In this document: positions 56,527 to 64,000 of the stretch, one piece after another | How positions within the stretch are numbered: position 1 is the stretch's first letter | How the letters are laid out: each line of letters starts with the position of its first letter | Assembly: GCA_900471485.1 (NCBI GenBank) | Contig: UCEU01000002.1 | Span: 218,591 to 282,590 of the forward strand | DNA from: Hyphomicrobiales bacterium | GTDB lineage: Bacteria; Pseudomonadota; Alphaproteobacteria; Rhizobiales; Rhizobiaceae | Reading direction: 5' to 3' | Length of the DNA stretch: 64,000 bases | Translations under genes and position numbers: made by a program | Notes under the pieces: generated by a model | Database searches by the model: none | The model's input: the letters and a program-made list of their open reading frames with translations, nothing else | What the model was told of the DNA's origin: nothing

Positions 56527-57797
56527 GCGGGGTCGAGGTCATCACCTTCGGCTGTCGTCTGAATACCTACGAATCCGAAGTGATGCGAGCCGAGGCCGAG
56601 AAGGCCGGGCTGAATAACGCCATTCTGGTCAATACCTGCGCCGTGACGGGCGAGGCCGTGCGTCAGGCGCGCCAGGCGATCCGCCGTGCGCGTCGCGACA
56701 ATCCACATGCCCGTATCATCGTCACCGGCTGCGCCGCGCAGACCGAGAAACACACCTTCGCCGGGATGGCCGAGGTCGATGCGGTGCTCGGCAACGAAGA
56801 GAAGCTCAAGAGCGTCAATTACCGCGCGCTGCCGGATTTCGGCGTCTCGGCCGAAGAGAAGCTGCGCGTCAACGACATCATGAGCGTCAAGGCGACCGCG
56901 CCGCAGATGGTCAAGCATATCGACGGCCATGTGCGCGCCTTCATCCAGGTGCAGAACGGCTGCGACCACCGCTGCACCTTCTGCATCATCCCCTATGGCC
57001 GCGGCAATTCGCGCTCGGTGCCGATGGGATCGGTGGTCGAGCAGGCGCGCAAGCTCACCGAAAGCGGTTATCGCGAGATCGTGCTGACGGGCGTCGACGC
57101 CACCAGCTACGGCGCCGACCTGCCGGGCGAGCCGACGCTCGGGCTGCTGGCGAAGACGCTTCTGAAGCAGGTGCCCGACATCAGGCGTCTGCGTCTGTCG
57201 TCGATAGACAGCATCGAGGCGGACCGGCATCTCCTCGATCTCATCGCCGACGAAGCGCGCTTCATGCCGCATCTGCATTTGTCGCTGCAGCATGGCGACG
57301 ACATGATCCTGAAGCGGATGAAGCGCCGGCACTCCAGCGCCGATGCGCTCGCATTCGTCAACGAGGTCAGACGGCTGCGGCCGGAGATCTCGATCGGCGC
57401 CGACATGATCGCCGGTTTCCCGACCGAGACGGAAGAGATGTTCGGCAATGCCGTGAGGCTCGCCGAGGACGCGCAGATCGCGCATCTCCACGTCTTTCCC
57501 TACAGCCCGCGACCGGGAACGCCGGCGGCTCGTATGCCGCAGCTCGACCGGGCGCTCGTCAAGGAGCGGGCCGCACGGCTGCGCGCCACTGGACATATGT
57601 TGCATCAGTCCCATCTCGATCGCATGGTCGGCACGCGGCAATGGCTGCTGGTGGAAAACAACGGACTGGCGCATACGGAAAACTTCACGCTTGTCGCAGC
57701 GCCGGGCTTAAGCCCCCGCGCGCTGGTCGAGGTCGATATCATCGGCCACAACGGCAAGCACCTCGACATGCAACTGACGGCCGCCTCCGCGGCCTGA
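56523..57797 (+). CDS. mtaB: tRNA t6A37 methylthiotransferase MtaB
   Basis: 424 residues starting at GTG 56523 (GTGA overlap with dapF). The N-terminal MTTase domain has Cys residues in [22 protein letters not shown] and VTGCAAQTE for one Fe-S cluster; the radical-SAM motif [15 protein letters not shown] binds the other. C-terminal TRAM-like part. Makes ms2t6A in tRNAs reading ANN codons. Confidence 0.93.
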   Translation: MSGVEVITFGCRLNTYESEVMRAEAEKAGLNNAILVNTCAVTGEAVRQARQAIRRARRDNPHARIIVTGCAAQTEKHTFAGMAEVDAVLGNEEKLKSVNYRALPDFGVSAEEKLRVNDIMSVKATAPQMVKHIDGHVRAFIQVQNGCDHRCTFCIIPYGRGNSRSVPMGSVVEQARKLTESGYREIVLTGVDATSYGADLPGEPTLGLLAKTLLKQVPDIRRLRLSSIDSIEADRHLLDLIADEARFMPHLHLSLQHGDDMILKRMKRRHSSADALAFVNEVRRLRPEISIGADMIAGFPTETEEMFGNAVRLAEDAQIAHLHVFPYSPRPGTPAARMPQLDRALVKERAARLRATGHMLHQSHLDRMVGTRQWLLVENNGLAHTENFTLVAAPGLSPRALVEVDIIGHNGKHLDMQLTAASAA

Positions 57798-57812
57798 CCT
57801 GACGGAATTCTC

Positions 57813-59642
57813 ATGGCGTTCAGCTTCATCAAAAAGGTCTTCACCTTCGGCCCCGACAAGACGGCGGAAGAGCAGGCGCCGGATACCAAGACCCTCCCTG
57901 GCCTGCCGGCCATCCCCCCCACAGGTGGGGGGACTGACGCGGGGCACGACCTTCGCCAACCGGCAGATGATGGCAGGGATGGGACCGATGCTGACACCGC
58001 CAAGACCGAAGACGGTGTAGGGGCGCAAGACGCCGCCACGAGTCTCCCCCCACCTGTGGGGGGGATGCCCGGCAGGGTAGGGGGGGAAGCCACGGACGCT
58101 GACGCCGCTGCCGAGGTGGCAGCGCCTGCGGGCGAGCTGCCTGTTGCCGCCGATCCGGTGTTGCCTGAGGAAGTGGAGACGGCCGGCGGGCCTTCCGCCG
58201 ATGGCGAGGGTGTTGACGAGGACGAGGTTTCCGAGGATTTGCCGACGGCGCTGGCGACCGATGATGTCGGGCTGGTGCCGTTGTCCTTGCTGGAGGCTGA
58301 GGCGGAGGCGGAGCCTGTTGCTGAGGCTGACGCCGCTGACATCGAGGGCGCGGTACCCCCCTCTGTCCTGCCGGACATCTCCCCCACAAGGGGGGAGATC
58401 GACTCGTTGGGGTCGCCCGACCAGACGGCCGACAATGGAGTGAGTGGGCAGGCCGTCCCGCCTGCGGACGAGATCGACCGGCAGCCTTCAATAGACGAAA
58501 CGGTCGAGGATGAAGCGAGCGATCCCGCCCAGCCAATCTCCCCACCTGTGGGGGAGATGCCCGGCAGGGCAGAGGGGGGTATCGCACCCTCCGAGCCAGC
58601 TTCTATCGACTCCACCGAACCAACTCCGACCGACTCCGACTCCCCCATCCTCCCCAAGGGCTTCTCCACCGCCACCGCGGCCCCCGAACCCGTCACCATC
58701 GTTCCCCCGGCCAAGCTCAACTGGTTCCAGCGCCTGCGCGCCGGCCTCGCGCGCACCTCGTCGCAGCTGACGGGCCAGATCTCCGCGCTCTTCACCAAGC
58801 GCAAGCTCGACGACGACACGTTGCAGGATCTCGAAGACCTCCTGATCCAGGCTGATCTCGGCGTCGAGACGGCGTTGCGCGTCACCGATACGCTGGCCTC
58901 GGAACGCTACGGCAAGGACGTGTCGGGCGAGGATGTGAGCCGCATCATGGCGGCCGAGATCACCAAGGTGTTGAAGCCGGTGGCAAAGCCGCTGCAGCTC
59001 GATCTCAGCCACAAGCCGCATGTCATCCTCGTCGTCGGCGTCAACGGTACCGGCAAGACCACCACCATCGGCAAGCTGGCCGCCAAGCTTTCCGGGGCCG
59101 GGCTGAAGGTCATGGTCGCGGCCGGCGATACGTTCCGCGCGGCGGCGATCGAGCAGCTGAAGATCTGGGCCGACCGCACCAAGTCTGAATTCATCGGCAC
59201 CAAGCTCGGCGCCGATGCGGCGGGGCTTGCCTATGATGCCTTCGAGCAGGCCAAGCAAAAGAAATGCGACGTGCTGATCATCGACACCGCCGGCCGCCTG
59301 CAGAACAAGACGGAGCTGATGGCCGAGCTCGAGAAGATCGTGCGCGTGCTTGGCAAGCTCGATCCCGACGCACCGCACACCGTACTGCAGACGCTCGACG
59401 CCACCACCGGTCAGAATGCGCTGAGCCAGGTCGAGATCTTCCGCAACGTCGCCGGCGTCAACGGCCTGATCATGACCAAGCTCGACGGCACGGCGCGCGG
59501 CGGCATTCTCGTCGCCATCTCCGCCAAGCACAAGCTGCCAGTCTATTTTATCGGCGTCGGCGAGGGCGTGGACGATCTGGAGCCCTTCGAGGCCGAGGAT
59601 TTCGCCCATGCGATCGCAGGCCTCGGAGACGCGCGGGGCTGA
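57813..59642 (+). CDS. ftsY: Signal recognition particle receptor FtsY with repeat-derived insertions
   Basis: 609 residues, ~100 longer than usual for rhizobia. C-terminal NG domain is complete: N domain [21 protein letters not shown]1 [38 protein letters not shown] and [10 protein letters not shown]. The acidic N-terminal region (~1-290) is interrupted twice by translated palindromic elements at residues ~27-91 and ~180-259, giving Pro/Gly-rich stretches such as [14 protein letters not shown] and [14 protein letters not shown]. Delivers ribosome-SRP complexes to the membrane. Confidence 0.95.
   Translation: MAFSFIKKVFTFGPDKTAEEQAPDTKTLPGLPAIPPTGGGTDAGHDLRQPADDGRDGTDADTAKTEDGVGAQDAATSLPPPVGGMPGRVGGEATDADAAAEVAAPAGELPVAADPVLPEEVETAGGPSADGEGVDEDEVSEDLPTALATDDVGLVPLSLLEAEAEAEPVAEADAADIEGAVPPSVLPDISPTRGEIDSLGSPDQTADNGVSGQAVPPADEIDRQPSIDETVEDEASDPAQPISPPVGEMPGRAEGGIAPSEPASIDSTEPTPTDSDSPILPKGFSTATAAPEPVTIVPPAKLNWFQRLRAGLARTSSQLTGQISALFTKRKLDDDTLQDLEDLLIQADLGVETALRVTDTLASERYGKDVSGEDVSRIMAAEITKVLKPVAKPLQLDLSHKPHVILVVGVNGTGKTTTIGKLAAKLSGAGLKVMVAAGDTFRAAAIEQLKIWADRTKSEFIGTKLGADAAGLAYDAFEQAKQKKCDVLIIDTAGRLQNKTELMAELEKIVRVLGKLDPDAPHTVLQTLDATTGQNALSQVEIFRNVAGVNGLIMTKLDGTARGGILVAISAKHKLPVYFIGVGEGVDDLEPFEAEDFAHAIAGLGDARG
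57892..58086. repeat. Palindromic mosaic element inside ftsY, pair 1
   Basis: A forward unit (57892-57932; CCTGCCGGCCAT then a C-run/G-run hairpin with ACAGG at its top) and an inverted unit (58043-58086; CACCTG at the hairpin top, then GGATGCCCGGCAGG) flank ~110 bases. No stop codon arises in the ftsY frame. Confidence 0.85.
58351..58588. repeat. Palindromic mosaic element inside ftsY, pair 2
   Basis: Forward unit 58351-58399 (CCCCCCTCTGTCCTGCCGG, ACATCTCCCCCACAAG, GGGGGGAGAT) and inverted unit 58533-58588 (AATCTCCCCACCTGTGGGG, GAGATGCCCGGCAGGG, CAGAGGGGGG) flank ~133 bases. The same two arms recur at the end of the window. Translated in frame. Confidence 0.88.
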
Positions 59643-59774
59643 TTACGCCGCACCATTGCCGCCGATCACGATTGATGCCACAGATATGCCCGCAAGGGCG
59701 CGCAAGCGTCCGGGATCGAGACTGACGATAAGAACTGACGACAAAGACTGACCAGGGAACGGATTAGGGACCTC

Positions 59775-60419
59775 ATGACGACCGAGAGCGATATCACCCC
59801 GTCGGCGACAGACAAGCATCACCCGATGCTCAAGCTGGCGCTGGAGCTCGGGCCGCTGCTGATCTTCTTCTTCGCCAATCTGCGCGGTCCCTGGCTTGTC
59901 GAGAAATTCCCGGTCCTGGGTTCCCTTGGTGGTCCGCTCTTCGTCGCCACCGCGCTGTTCATGGCCGCGACCGTGATCTCGCTTGTCATCTCGAAGGTCG
60001 TGCTGCGCCATCTGCCGATCATGCCCTTCGTTTCGGGCATCGTCGTCCTGATCTTCGGCTCGCTGTCGATCTACCTGCAGGACGAGACCTTCATCAAGAT
60101 GAAGCCGACGATCATCAATTCGCTGTTCGGCCTCACGCTGCTCGGCGGGCTGCTTTTCGGCAAGTCGTTGCTCGGCTATGTCTTCAACGCCGCCTTCCAG
60201 CTCGATGCCGAAGGATGGCGCAAGCTCACCGTGCGCTGGGGTGTGTTCTTCCTGTTCCTGGCGGTGCTCAACGAGGTCGTCTGGCGCAATTTCTCCGACG
60301 ACACCTGGGTCGCCTTCAAGGTATGGGGCACGATGCCGATCACCATCCTGTTCACGCTGGCGCAGATGCCGCTGATCATGAAGCACACGATCGCGCCCGA
60401 GGGCGAGGCCGGCCAGTGA
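59775..60419 (+). CDS. ispZ: Inner-membrane septation protein A (YciB/IspZ)
   Basis: 214 residues with about five to six membrane segments. [40 protein letters not shown] and [20 protein letters not shown] are family blocks. AGGGAC before the ATG. Follows ftsY; the stop overlaps the next start. Confidence 0.92.
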   Translation: MTTESDITPSATDKHHPMLKLALELGPLLIFFFANLRGPWLVEKFPVLGSLGGPLFVATALFMAATVISLVISKVVLRHLPIMPFVSGIVVLIFGSLSIYLQDETFIKMKPTIINSLFGLTLLGGLLFGKSLLGYVFNAAFQLDAEGWRKLTVRWGVFFLFLAVLNEVVWRNFSDDTWVAFKVWGTMPITILFTLAQMPLIMKHTIAPEGEAGQ

Positions 60420-61003
60420 CGGCGCTGCAGGCGACTGACAGAGCCAGGCACCAGACTTACTGGTTCATCGCCTGCGCCGCGGTGCTGGTCGCGCAGATCG
60501 TCGCCGAGTATCTGATGGGGCGCACGCCGATCTGCACCTGCGGCTACGTCAAGCTGTGGGAGGGGACCGTCAATTCCAGCGGCAACTCGCAGCACATGTC
60601 GGACTGGTACACGCCGTCCCACATCATCCACGGCTTCCTGTTCTACGGCCTGGCGCATCTGGTGCTGCGCGGCAAGCCGATCGCGATGAAGCTGCTTCTG
60701 GCGCTGGTGATCGAATCCGGCTGGGAGCTGCTCGAGAATTCCCCCATCATCATCGACCGCTATCGCACGGCGACGATCTCGCTCGATTATTACGGCGACA
60801 GCATCCTGAACTCGGCGATGGACACGGTGTTCATGGTGCTCGGCTTCTTCTTCGCCTGGCGCGCGCCGGTCTGGCTGACGGTCACGATCGCCATCTTCTT
60901 CGAGATTTTCACCGGCTACATGATCCGGGACAACCTGACGCTCAATGTGCTGATGCTGGTCTGGCCGCTGGAGGCGGTGAAGACCTGGCAGGGTGGCGGT
61001 TAG
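60416..61003 (+). CDS. DUF2585 (UPF0314) membrane protein
   Basis: 195 residues from GTG 60416 (GTGA overlap with ispZ). Several membrane segments; conserved [36 protein letters not shown] and [18 protein letters not shown]. Restricted to alphaproteobacteria; function unknown. Confidence 0.88.
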   Translation: MTALQATDRARHQTYWFIACAAVLVAQIVAEYLMGRTPICTCGYVKLWEGTVNSSGNSQHMSDWYTPSHIIHGFLFYGLAHLVLRGKPIAMKLLLALVIESGWELLENSPIIIDRYRTATISLDYYGDSILNSAMDTVFMVLGFFFAWRAPVWLTVTIAIFFEIFTGYMIRDNLTLNVLMLVWPLEAVKTWQGGG

Positions 61004-61063
61004 AGCTTCGACGCATCGCTTTCCATGGCGTGGAGCGCATCCAGCGCGAGCTCGCACGCCCCG

Positions 61064-61399
61064 TCAATGTAGCTCCTCGTCAGACGCATCAGTGCGTGCC
61101 ACTGGGACGGCAGCCATCTCCCGTATCCATCGCGCATTCTCGCAATCCCCGTCGACGTTCCAGAACGAAATCGCCTTTGACAGACTATCGAACGTAATGG
61201 CGCCTTCCACAACCGTGTCCATGATGACTTCGGTGGCGACCTCGCGGAAGAAGGCGCGAACATGCGGGCGCCAGCGCGCGTCGGTAACAGAAAGGGAGAG
61301 GCAGGCGAGCAGGGTATCGGTGTCGATATGAACCGGCAGCGGCGCATTGACCGTCGTCAATGCGCGCCAGATCGCGCGACTTTTAACCTGATGTTCCAT
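61064..61399 (-). CDS. Hypothetical protein, probably frameshifted
   Basis: 111 residues as read (starts MEHQVKSRAIWRAL). The first ~85 residues look coding, with high GC at third positions. After about FWNVDGDCENARWI the frame loses this character, while the +1 frame becomes protein-like (YGRWLPSQWHALMRLTRSYI, then DGACELALDALHAMESDASK) up to a TAA at 61000. The ancestral product was probably ~130 residues spanning 61000-61399. Not recognised. Confidence 0.5.
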   Translation of the reverse strand: MEHQVKSRAIWRALTTVNAPLPVHIDTDTLLACLSLSVTDARWRPHVRAFFREVATEVIMDTVVEGAITFDSLSKAISFWNVDGDCENARWIREMAAVPVARTDASDEELH

Positions 61400-61451
61400 G
61401 CGGCGAATCTATCAGAGCGGGCCGCCGGCCTCAAGCTGATGGGCCGACGCG

Positions 61452-62078
61452 CTACGACCCCGCCTTGGCCTGCGCCTTCTCCATCGCCGGATAAAGCCCT
61501 TCCTTCAAACTGATATCGTCGAACGGTCCAACGCGCTTGTAGAGGATTGTGCCATCCGGGCCGACGAGGTAGCTTTCGGGGATGCCGTAGACGCCCCAGT
61601 CGATCGCGGCCTGGCCCTTGGGGTCGATGCCGATCGCCTTGTAGGGGTTGCCGAGCTCGCCGAGGAAGCCGAGCGCGTTGTCGTTCTTGTCCTTGTAGTT
61701 GATCGCGACAATGTTGAGCCGGCTATCCTTCGCCAGTTCCTTCAAGATCGGATGCTCCTCGCGGCAGGGAATGCACCAGGAGGCGAAGACGTTGACGAGC
61801 GTCAGCCTGCCCTTGACGGCGGCGTCGGTAAGCGCCGGAAGGTTGCTGCCCTCGAGCGGCGGCAGGTTCAGCGACGGCGCCTTGGTGTTCAGCAGCGCCG
61901 AGGGGATCTCGGAGATGTTCTTGCCGTGCACATCCTGGTCGTAGAGCATCTTGGCGGCGGTGGCGGCAATGCCGGCGAAGACGACGAGCGGGATCAGCGC
62001 GAAGGCGTAGCGGCTCACGCCGCGTTTTTCCGTCGGTGCTGCGGCCTGCGTCGGCTCGGTGTTCGGCGCGTCGGTCAT
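61452..62078 (-). CDS. ccmG: Cytochrome c biogenesis thiol:disulfide interchange protein CcmG/CycY
   Basis: 208 residues. An N-terminal membrane anchor ([17 protein letters not shown]) and a periplasmic thioredoxin fold with [20 protein letters not shown] and the family [15 protein letters not shown]. Reduces apocytochrome c before haem attachment. The ATG overlaps the ccmD stop. Confidence 0.93.
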   Translation of the reverse strand: MTDAPNTEPTQAAAPTEKRGVSRYAFALIPLVVFAGIAATAAKMLYDQDVHGKNISEIPSALLNTKAPSLNLPPLEGSNLPALTDAAVKGRLTLVNVFASWCIPCREEHPILKELAKDSRLNIVAINYKDKNDNALGFLGELGNPYKAIGIDPKGQAAIDWGVYGIPESYLVGPDGTILYKRVGPFDDISLKEGLYPAMEKAQAKAGS

Positions 62079-62263
62079 GGCTTGACCTTGGCGTCGGGGG
62101 TTGTCGTGCGGGCGGAGCGGCGGCGGATGCCGGAGGCTTCGAGCGCTTTAAGTTCGCGGCGTCGGGCGCGGTCGTCGAGCCAGGTCCAGAGCGTCACGGC
62201 GATGGTGACCAGGCCGGCGAAAAGGTAGGAGCCGTAGACGTAGAAGGCGTAGGACTGTGTCAT
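62075..62263 (-). CDS. ccmD: Haem exporter protein CcmD
   Basis: 62 residues with one membrane segment ([19 protein letters not shown]) and a basic tail ([16 protein letters not shown]), as in CcmD. It lies between ccmC and ccmG, 4 bases after ccmC. Helps release holo-CcmE from CcmABC. Confidence 0.88.
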   Translation of the reverse strand: MTQSYAFYVYGSYLFAGLVTIAVTLWTWLDDRARRRELKALEASGIRRRSARTTTPDAKVKP

Positions 62264-62267
62264 CTCT

Positions 62268-63029
62268 TCAACCCTCGCGGCTTGCCAGACGCGCGGCAAG
62301 CCGGCGCTGGGCGGCGATGCGGCGGCGCCAGATCTCGTTGCGGATCGCCATCACATGCAGCGTCAGGAAGAGCATGGTGAAGGCGATCGCCATGACCAGC
62401 AGCGGGCGCAGGAATTCCGGGTCGATCGCCGGACCGTCGAGGCGCAGCACGCTTGCCGATTGATGCAGCGTGTTCCACCAGTCGACGGAGAACTTGATGA
62501 TCGGGATGTTGACGAAGCCGACGAGGATCAGGACGGCCGAGAGGCGGGCGGCCTTGCTCGGGTCTTCCATGGCGCGGTTGAGTGCAATCAGGCCGAGATA
62601 CATCAGGAAGAGAATGAAGACGGAGGTGAGCCGCGCATCCCAGACCCACCATGTGCCCCACATCGGCTTGCCCCAGAGCGAGCCGGTAACGAGCGCGATC
62701 AGCGTGAAGGCGGCGCCCAAGGGGGCTGCGGCCTTGGCCGAGACATCGGCCAGCGGGTGGCGCCAGACGAGAGTACCGATCGCCGACAGGCTCATGATCG
62801 TGTAGCCCATCATCGACAGCCAGGCTGCCGGGACGTGGATATACATGATGCGGACGGTTTCGCCCTGCTGGTAATCGCCCTCGGTCGTGAAGCTGAGATA
62901 CAGCCCCACGATAAAACAGAGGGCAGTGAACCCGGCCATCCACGGGATGATGCGATTGGCGAGCGCCAGGAACCGCGTGGGGTTGGCGAGATCGCTGAAT
63001 TTGGTGATGGCAAGGCTATTCTCGGTCAT
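62268..63029 (-). CDS. ccmC: Haem-handling membrane protein CcmC
   Basis: 253 residues, six membrane segments. The periplasmic tryptophan-rich motif [18 protein letters not shown] is diagnostic, with flanking His residues in [14 protein letters not shown] and [13 protein letters not shown]. Loads haem on CcmE. Confidence 0.95.
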   Translation of the reverse strand: MTENSLAITKFSDLANPTRFLALANRIIPWMAGFTALCFIVGLYLSFTTEGDYQQGETVRIMYIHVPAAWLSMMGYTIMSLSAIGTLVWRHPLADVSAKAAAPLGAAFTLIALVTGSLWGKPMWGTWWVWDARLTSVFILFLMYLGLIALNRAMEDPSKAARLSAVLILVGFVNIPIIKFSVDWWNTLHQSASVLRLDGPAIDPEFLRPLLVMAIAFTMLFLTLHVMAIRNEIWRRRIAAQRRLAARLASREG

Positions 63030-63076
63030 GCCGTCTCCTTAGCGCGATCCGCCGCCCCGGGCAATCAAGCCGATGA

Positions 63077-63736
63077 TCAATCCGATGTGTTGCGCAGCGC
63101 CAGGGCTGCCGCCGCCGGGCCGATGACGGCGAAGAACAGCGTCAGCGCGATCAGGATCAGGAAGGGCGGCAGGAAGGGGGCGGGTCCCTCGACCGCCGCG
63201 TAAGTCGCGCTGACGCCGAAGATCAGCACCGGGATGGTGAGCGGAAGTACCAGGATCGACACCAGCAACCCGCCGCGCGGCAATGCGACGGCAACCGCTG
63301 CGCCTACCGCGCCGATCAGCGTGATGGCGGGCGTGCCGACCAGGAGCGTCAGCATGGTGGCGCCGATTGCTTTCTCGCTCATGTTCATGAACAGGCCGAG
63401 CAGCGGCGAGGCGATCACCAGCGGCAGGCTGGTGGCGAGCCAGTGAGCTAGGCACTTGACGAGAACGGTCAGCACCAGCGGCGTCTCCTGCATCAGCATC
63501 AGGTCGAGCGCGCCATCGTCACGCTCCGCCTGGAAGAGGCGGTCGAGGCCGAGGAGGGCCGCGAGCAGCGCGCCGATCCAGACGATGGCCGGGCCGATGC
63601 GGGCGAGCAGTGCGAGATCCGGGCCGACACCGAAGGGGATGACGGCGACGACGGTGAGGAAGAAGAGGACACCGACAAGCGCGCCGCCGCCGGCGCGGAT
63701 GGAGAGCTTGAGGTCGCGGAAGAGGAGGGCGGTCAT
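63077..63736 (-). CDS. ccmB: Haem exporter permease CcmB
   Basis: 219 residues with about six membrane segments. ALLFRDLKLSIRAGGGALVG, LDRLFQAERDDGALDLMLMQ and ATMLTLLVGTPAITLIGAVG are CcmB blocks. The partner ATPase ccmA would lie past the right edge. Confidence 0.93.
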   Translation of the reverse strand: MTALLFRDLKLSIRAGGGALVGVLFFLTVVAVIPFGVGPDLALLARIGPAIVWIGALLAALLGLDRLFQAERDDGALDLMLMQETPLVLTVLVKCLAHWLATSLPLVIASPLLGLFMNMSEKAIGATMLTLLVGTPAITLIGAVGAAVAVALPRGGLLVSILVLPLTIPVLIFGVSATYAAVEGPAPFLPPFLILIALTLFFAVIGPAAAALALRNTSD

Positions 63737-63847
63737 GGGTAGGCCCTCTTTGGGGTGGGGTGGTCGTGGCCTGTGGCGAGGGTGGTGAGTGGGGTGTTCG
63801 AGAGGTTGGTGGGTTGGTGAGTATTATCGTTTGAGAGGTTGGTGGGT

Positions 63848-64000
63848 GCGGTACCCCCCTCTGTCCTGCCGGACATCTCCCCCACAAGGGGGGAGATTGG
63901 CTGGGGGCGGCCGCTCGCTCTACCTTCGTTGTTTGGCGGAGACCTCTCGGCGAGTCGATCTCCCCCCTTGTGGGGGAGATGCCCGGCAGGGCAGAGGGGG
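63848..64000. repeat. Palindromic mosaic element upstream of ccmB (truncated by window end)
   Basis: Forward unit 63848-63898 and inverted unit from 63957 carry the same arms as the pair at 58351-58588: GCGGTACCCCCCTCTGTCCT, then GGGGGGAGATTGGCTGG, and later CGAGTCGATCTCCCCCCTTG. The spacer edges match those of the ftsY copy in the opposite orientation. Confidence 0.88.

Noticed and set aside
57605..58885. 426-codon Ser-rich frame antisense to ftsY
   Set aside because: Its Ser/Pro richness is a by-product of the GC-rich repeats read backwards; ftsY on the other strand is certain.

Overview
The window looks like chromosomal DNA from an alphaproteobacterium of the Rhizobiales, most likely Rhizobium or a close relative. 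Supporting signs are the high GC, the ftsK, lolA, xthA, dapF-mtaB-ftsY-ispZ and ccm blocks, a glnK-amtB pair behind a sigma-54 promoter, a CtrA box, an Irr-type iron box and rhizobial palindromic repeats. There is no rRNA, CRISPR array, prophage or recognisable insertion sequence. One tRNA (Gly, GCC) and one TPP riboswitch are present.

Layout. 1-6.4 kb is the end of a polysaccharide region: a GH2 beta-mannosidase-like enzyme, an unusual flippase fused to two alpha/beta-hydrolase domains, and a GT4 glycosyltransferase. 6.5-13.2 kb is a lysine/pipecolate catabolic cluster: a LysR regulator divergent from hglS-amaA-amaB, then an Ldh2 enzyme resembling the reductase that makes L-pipecolate. Together these would carry pipecolate to 2-aminoadipate and 2-oxoadipate to 2-hydroxyglutarate. 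13.2-17.1 kb is a ferric-iron ABC transporter preceded by an Irr (ICE) box. 17.1-23.2 kb holds a COG5368 glucoamylase-family enzyme and a riboswitch-controlled thiCOSGE operon.

23.3-37.9 kb is one divergent catabolic locus. A GntR regulator, a DUF1537 four-carbon acid-sugar kinase and a complete Dpp/Opp-type ABC transporter lie on the minus strand. A DapA-family aldolase, a cytosolic sialidase-like protein, an iron-type alcohol dehydrogenase, PdxA2, a D-2-hydroxyacid dehydrogenase and an Ldh2 dehydrogenase lie on the plus strand. This is the best candidate for an undescribed pathway: uptake of an acidic sugar derivative, aldol cleavage, and a C4 acid routed through kinase and PdxA2 to DHAP.

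37.9-39.0 kb is non-coding-rich, with a likely minus-strand small RNA, a small HTH gene with its own terminator and tRNA-Gly. 39.2-46.8 kb holds housekeeping genes (ProX, CnoX-like thioredoxin, LON-domain protein, Trm112-like, a Ubi hydroxylase, TesB, GlnK-AmtB) and an overlapping trio of small membrane proteins of unknown function. 46.9-64 kb is a conserved core: ftsK with a CtrA box, lolA, xthA, a cNMP-binding protein, a CenR-like regulator, an L,D-transpeptidase-like protein, an aldo/keto reductase, dapF-mtaB-ftsY-ispZ-DUF2585 and ccmBCDG. ftsY is notable because two palindromic repeat elements are translated in frame inside its N-terminal region. A related element closes the window upstream of ccmB.
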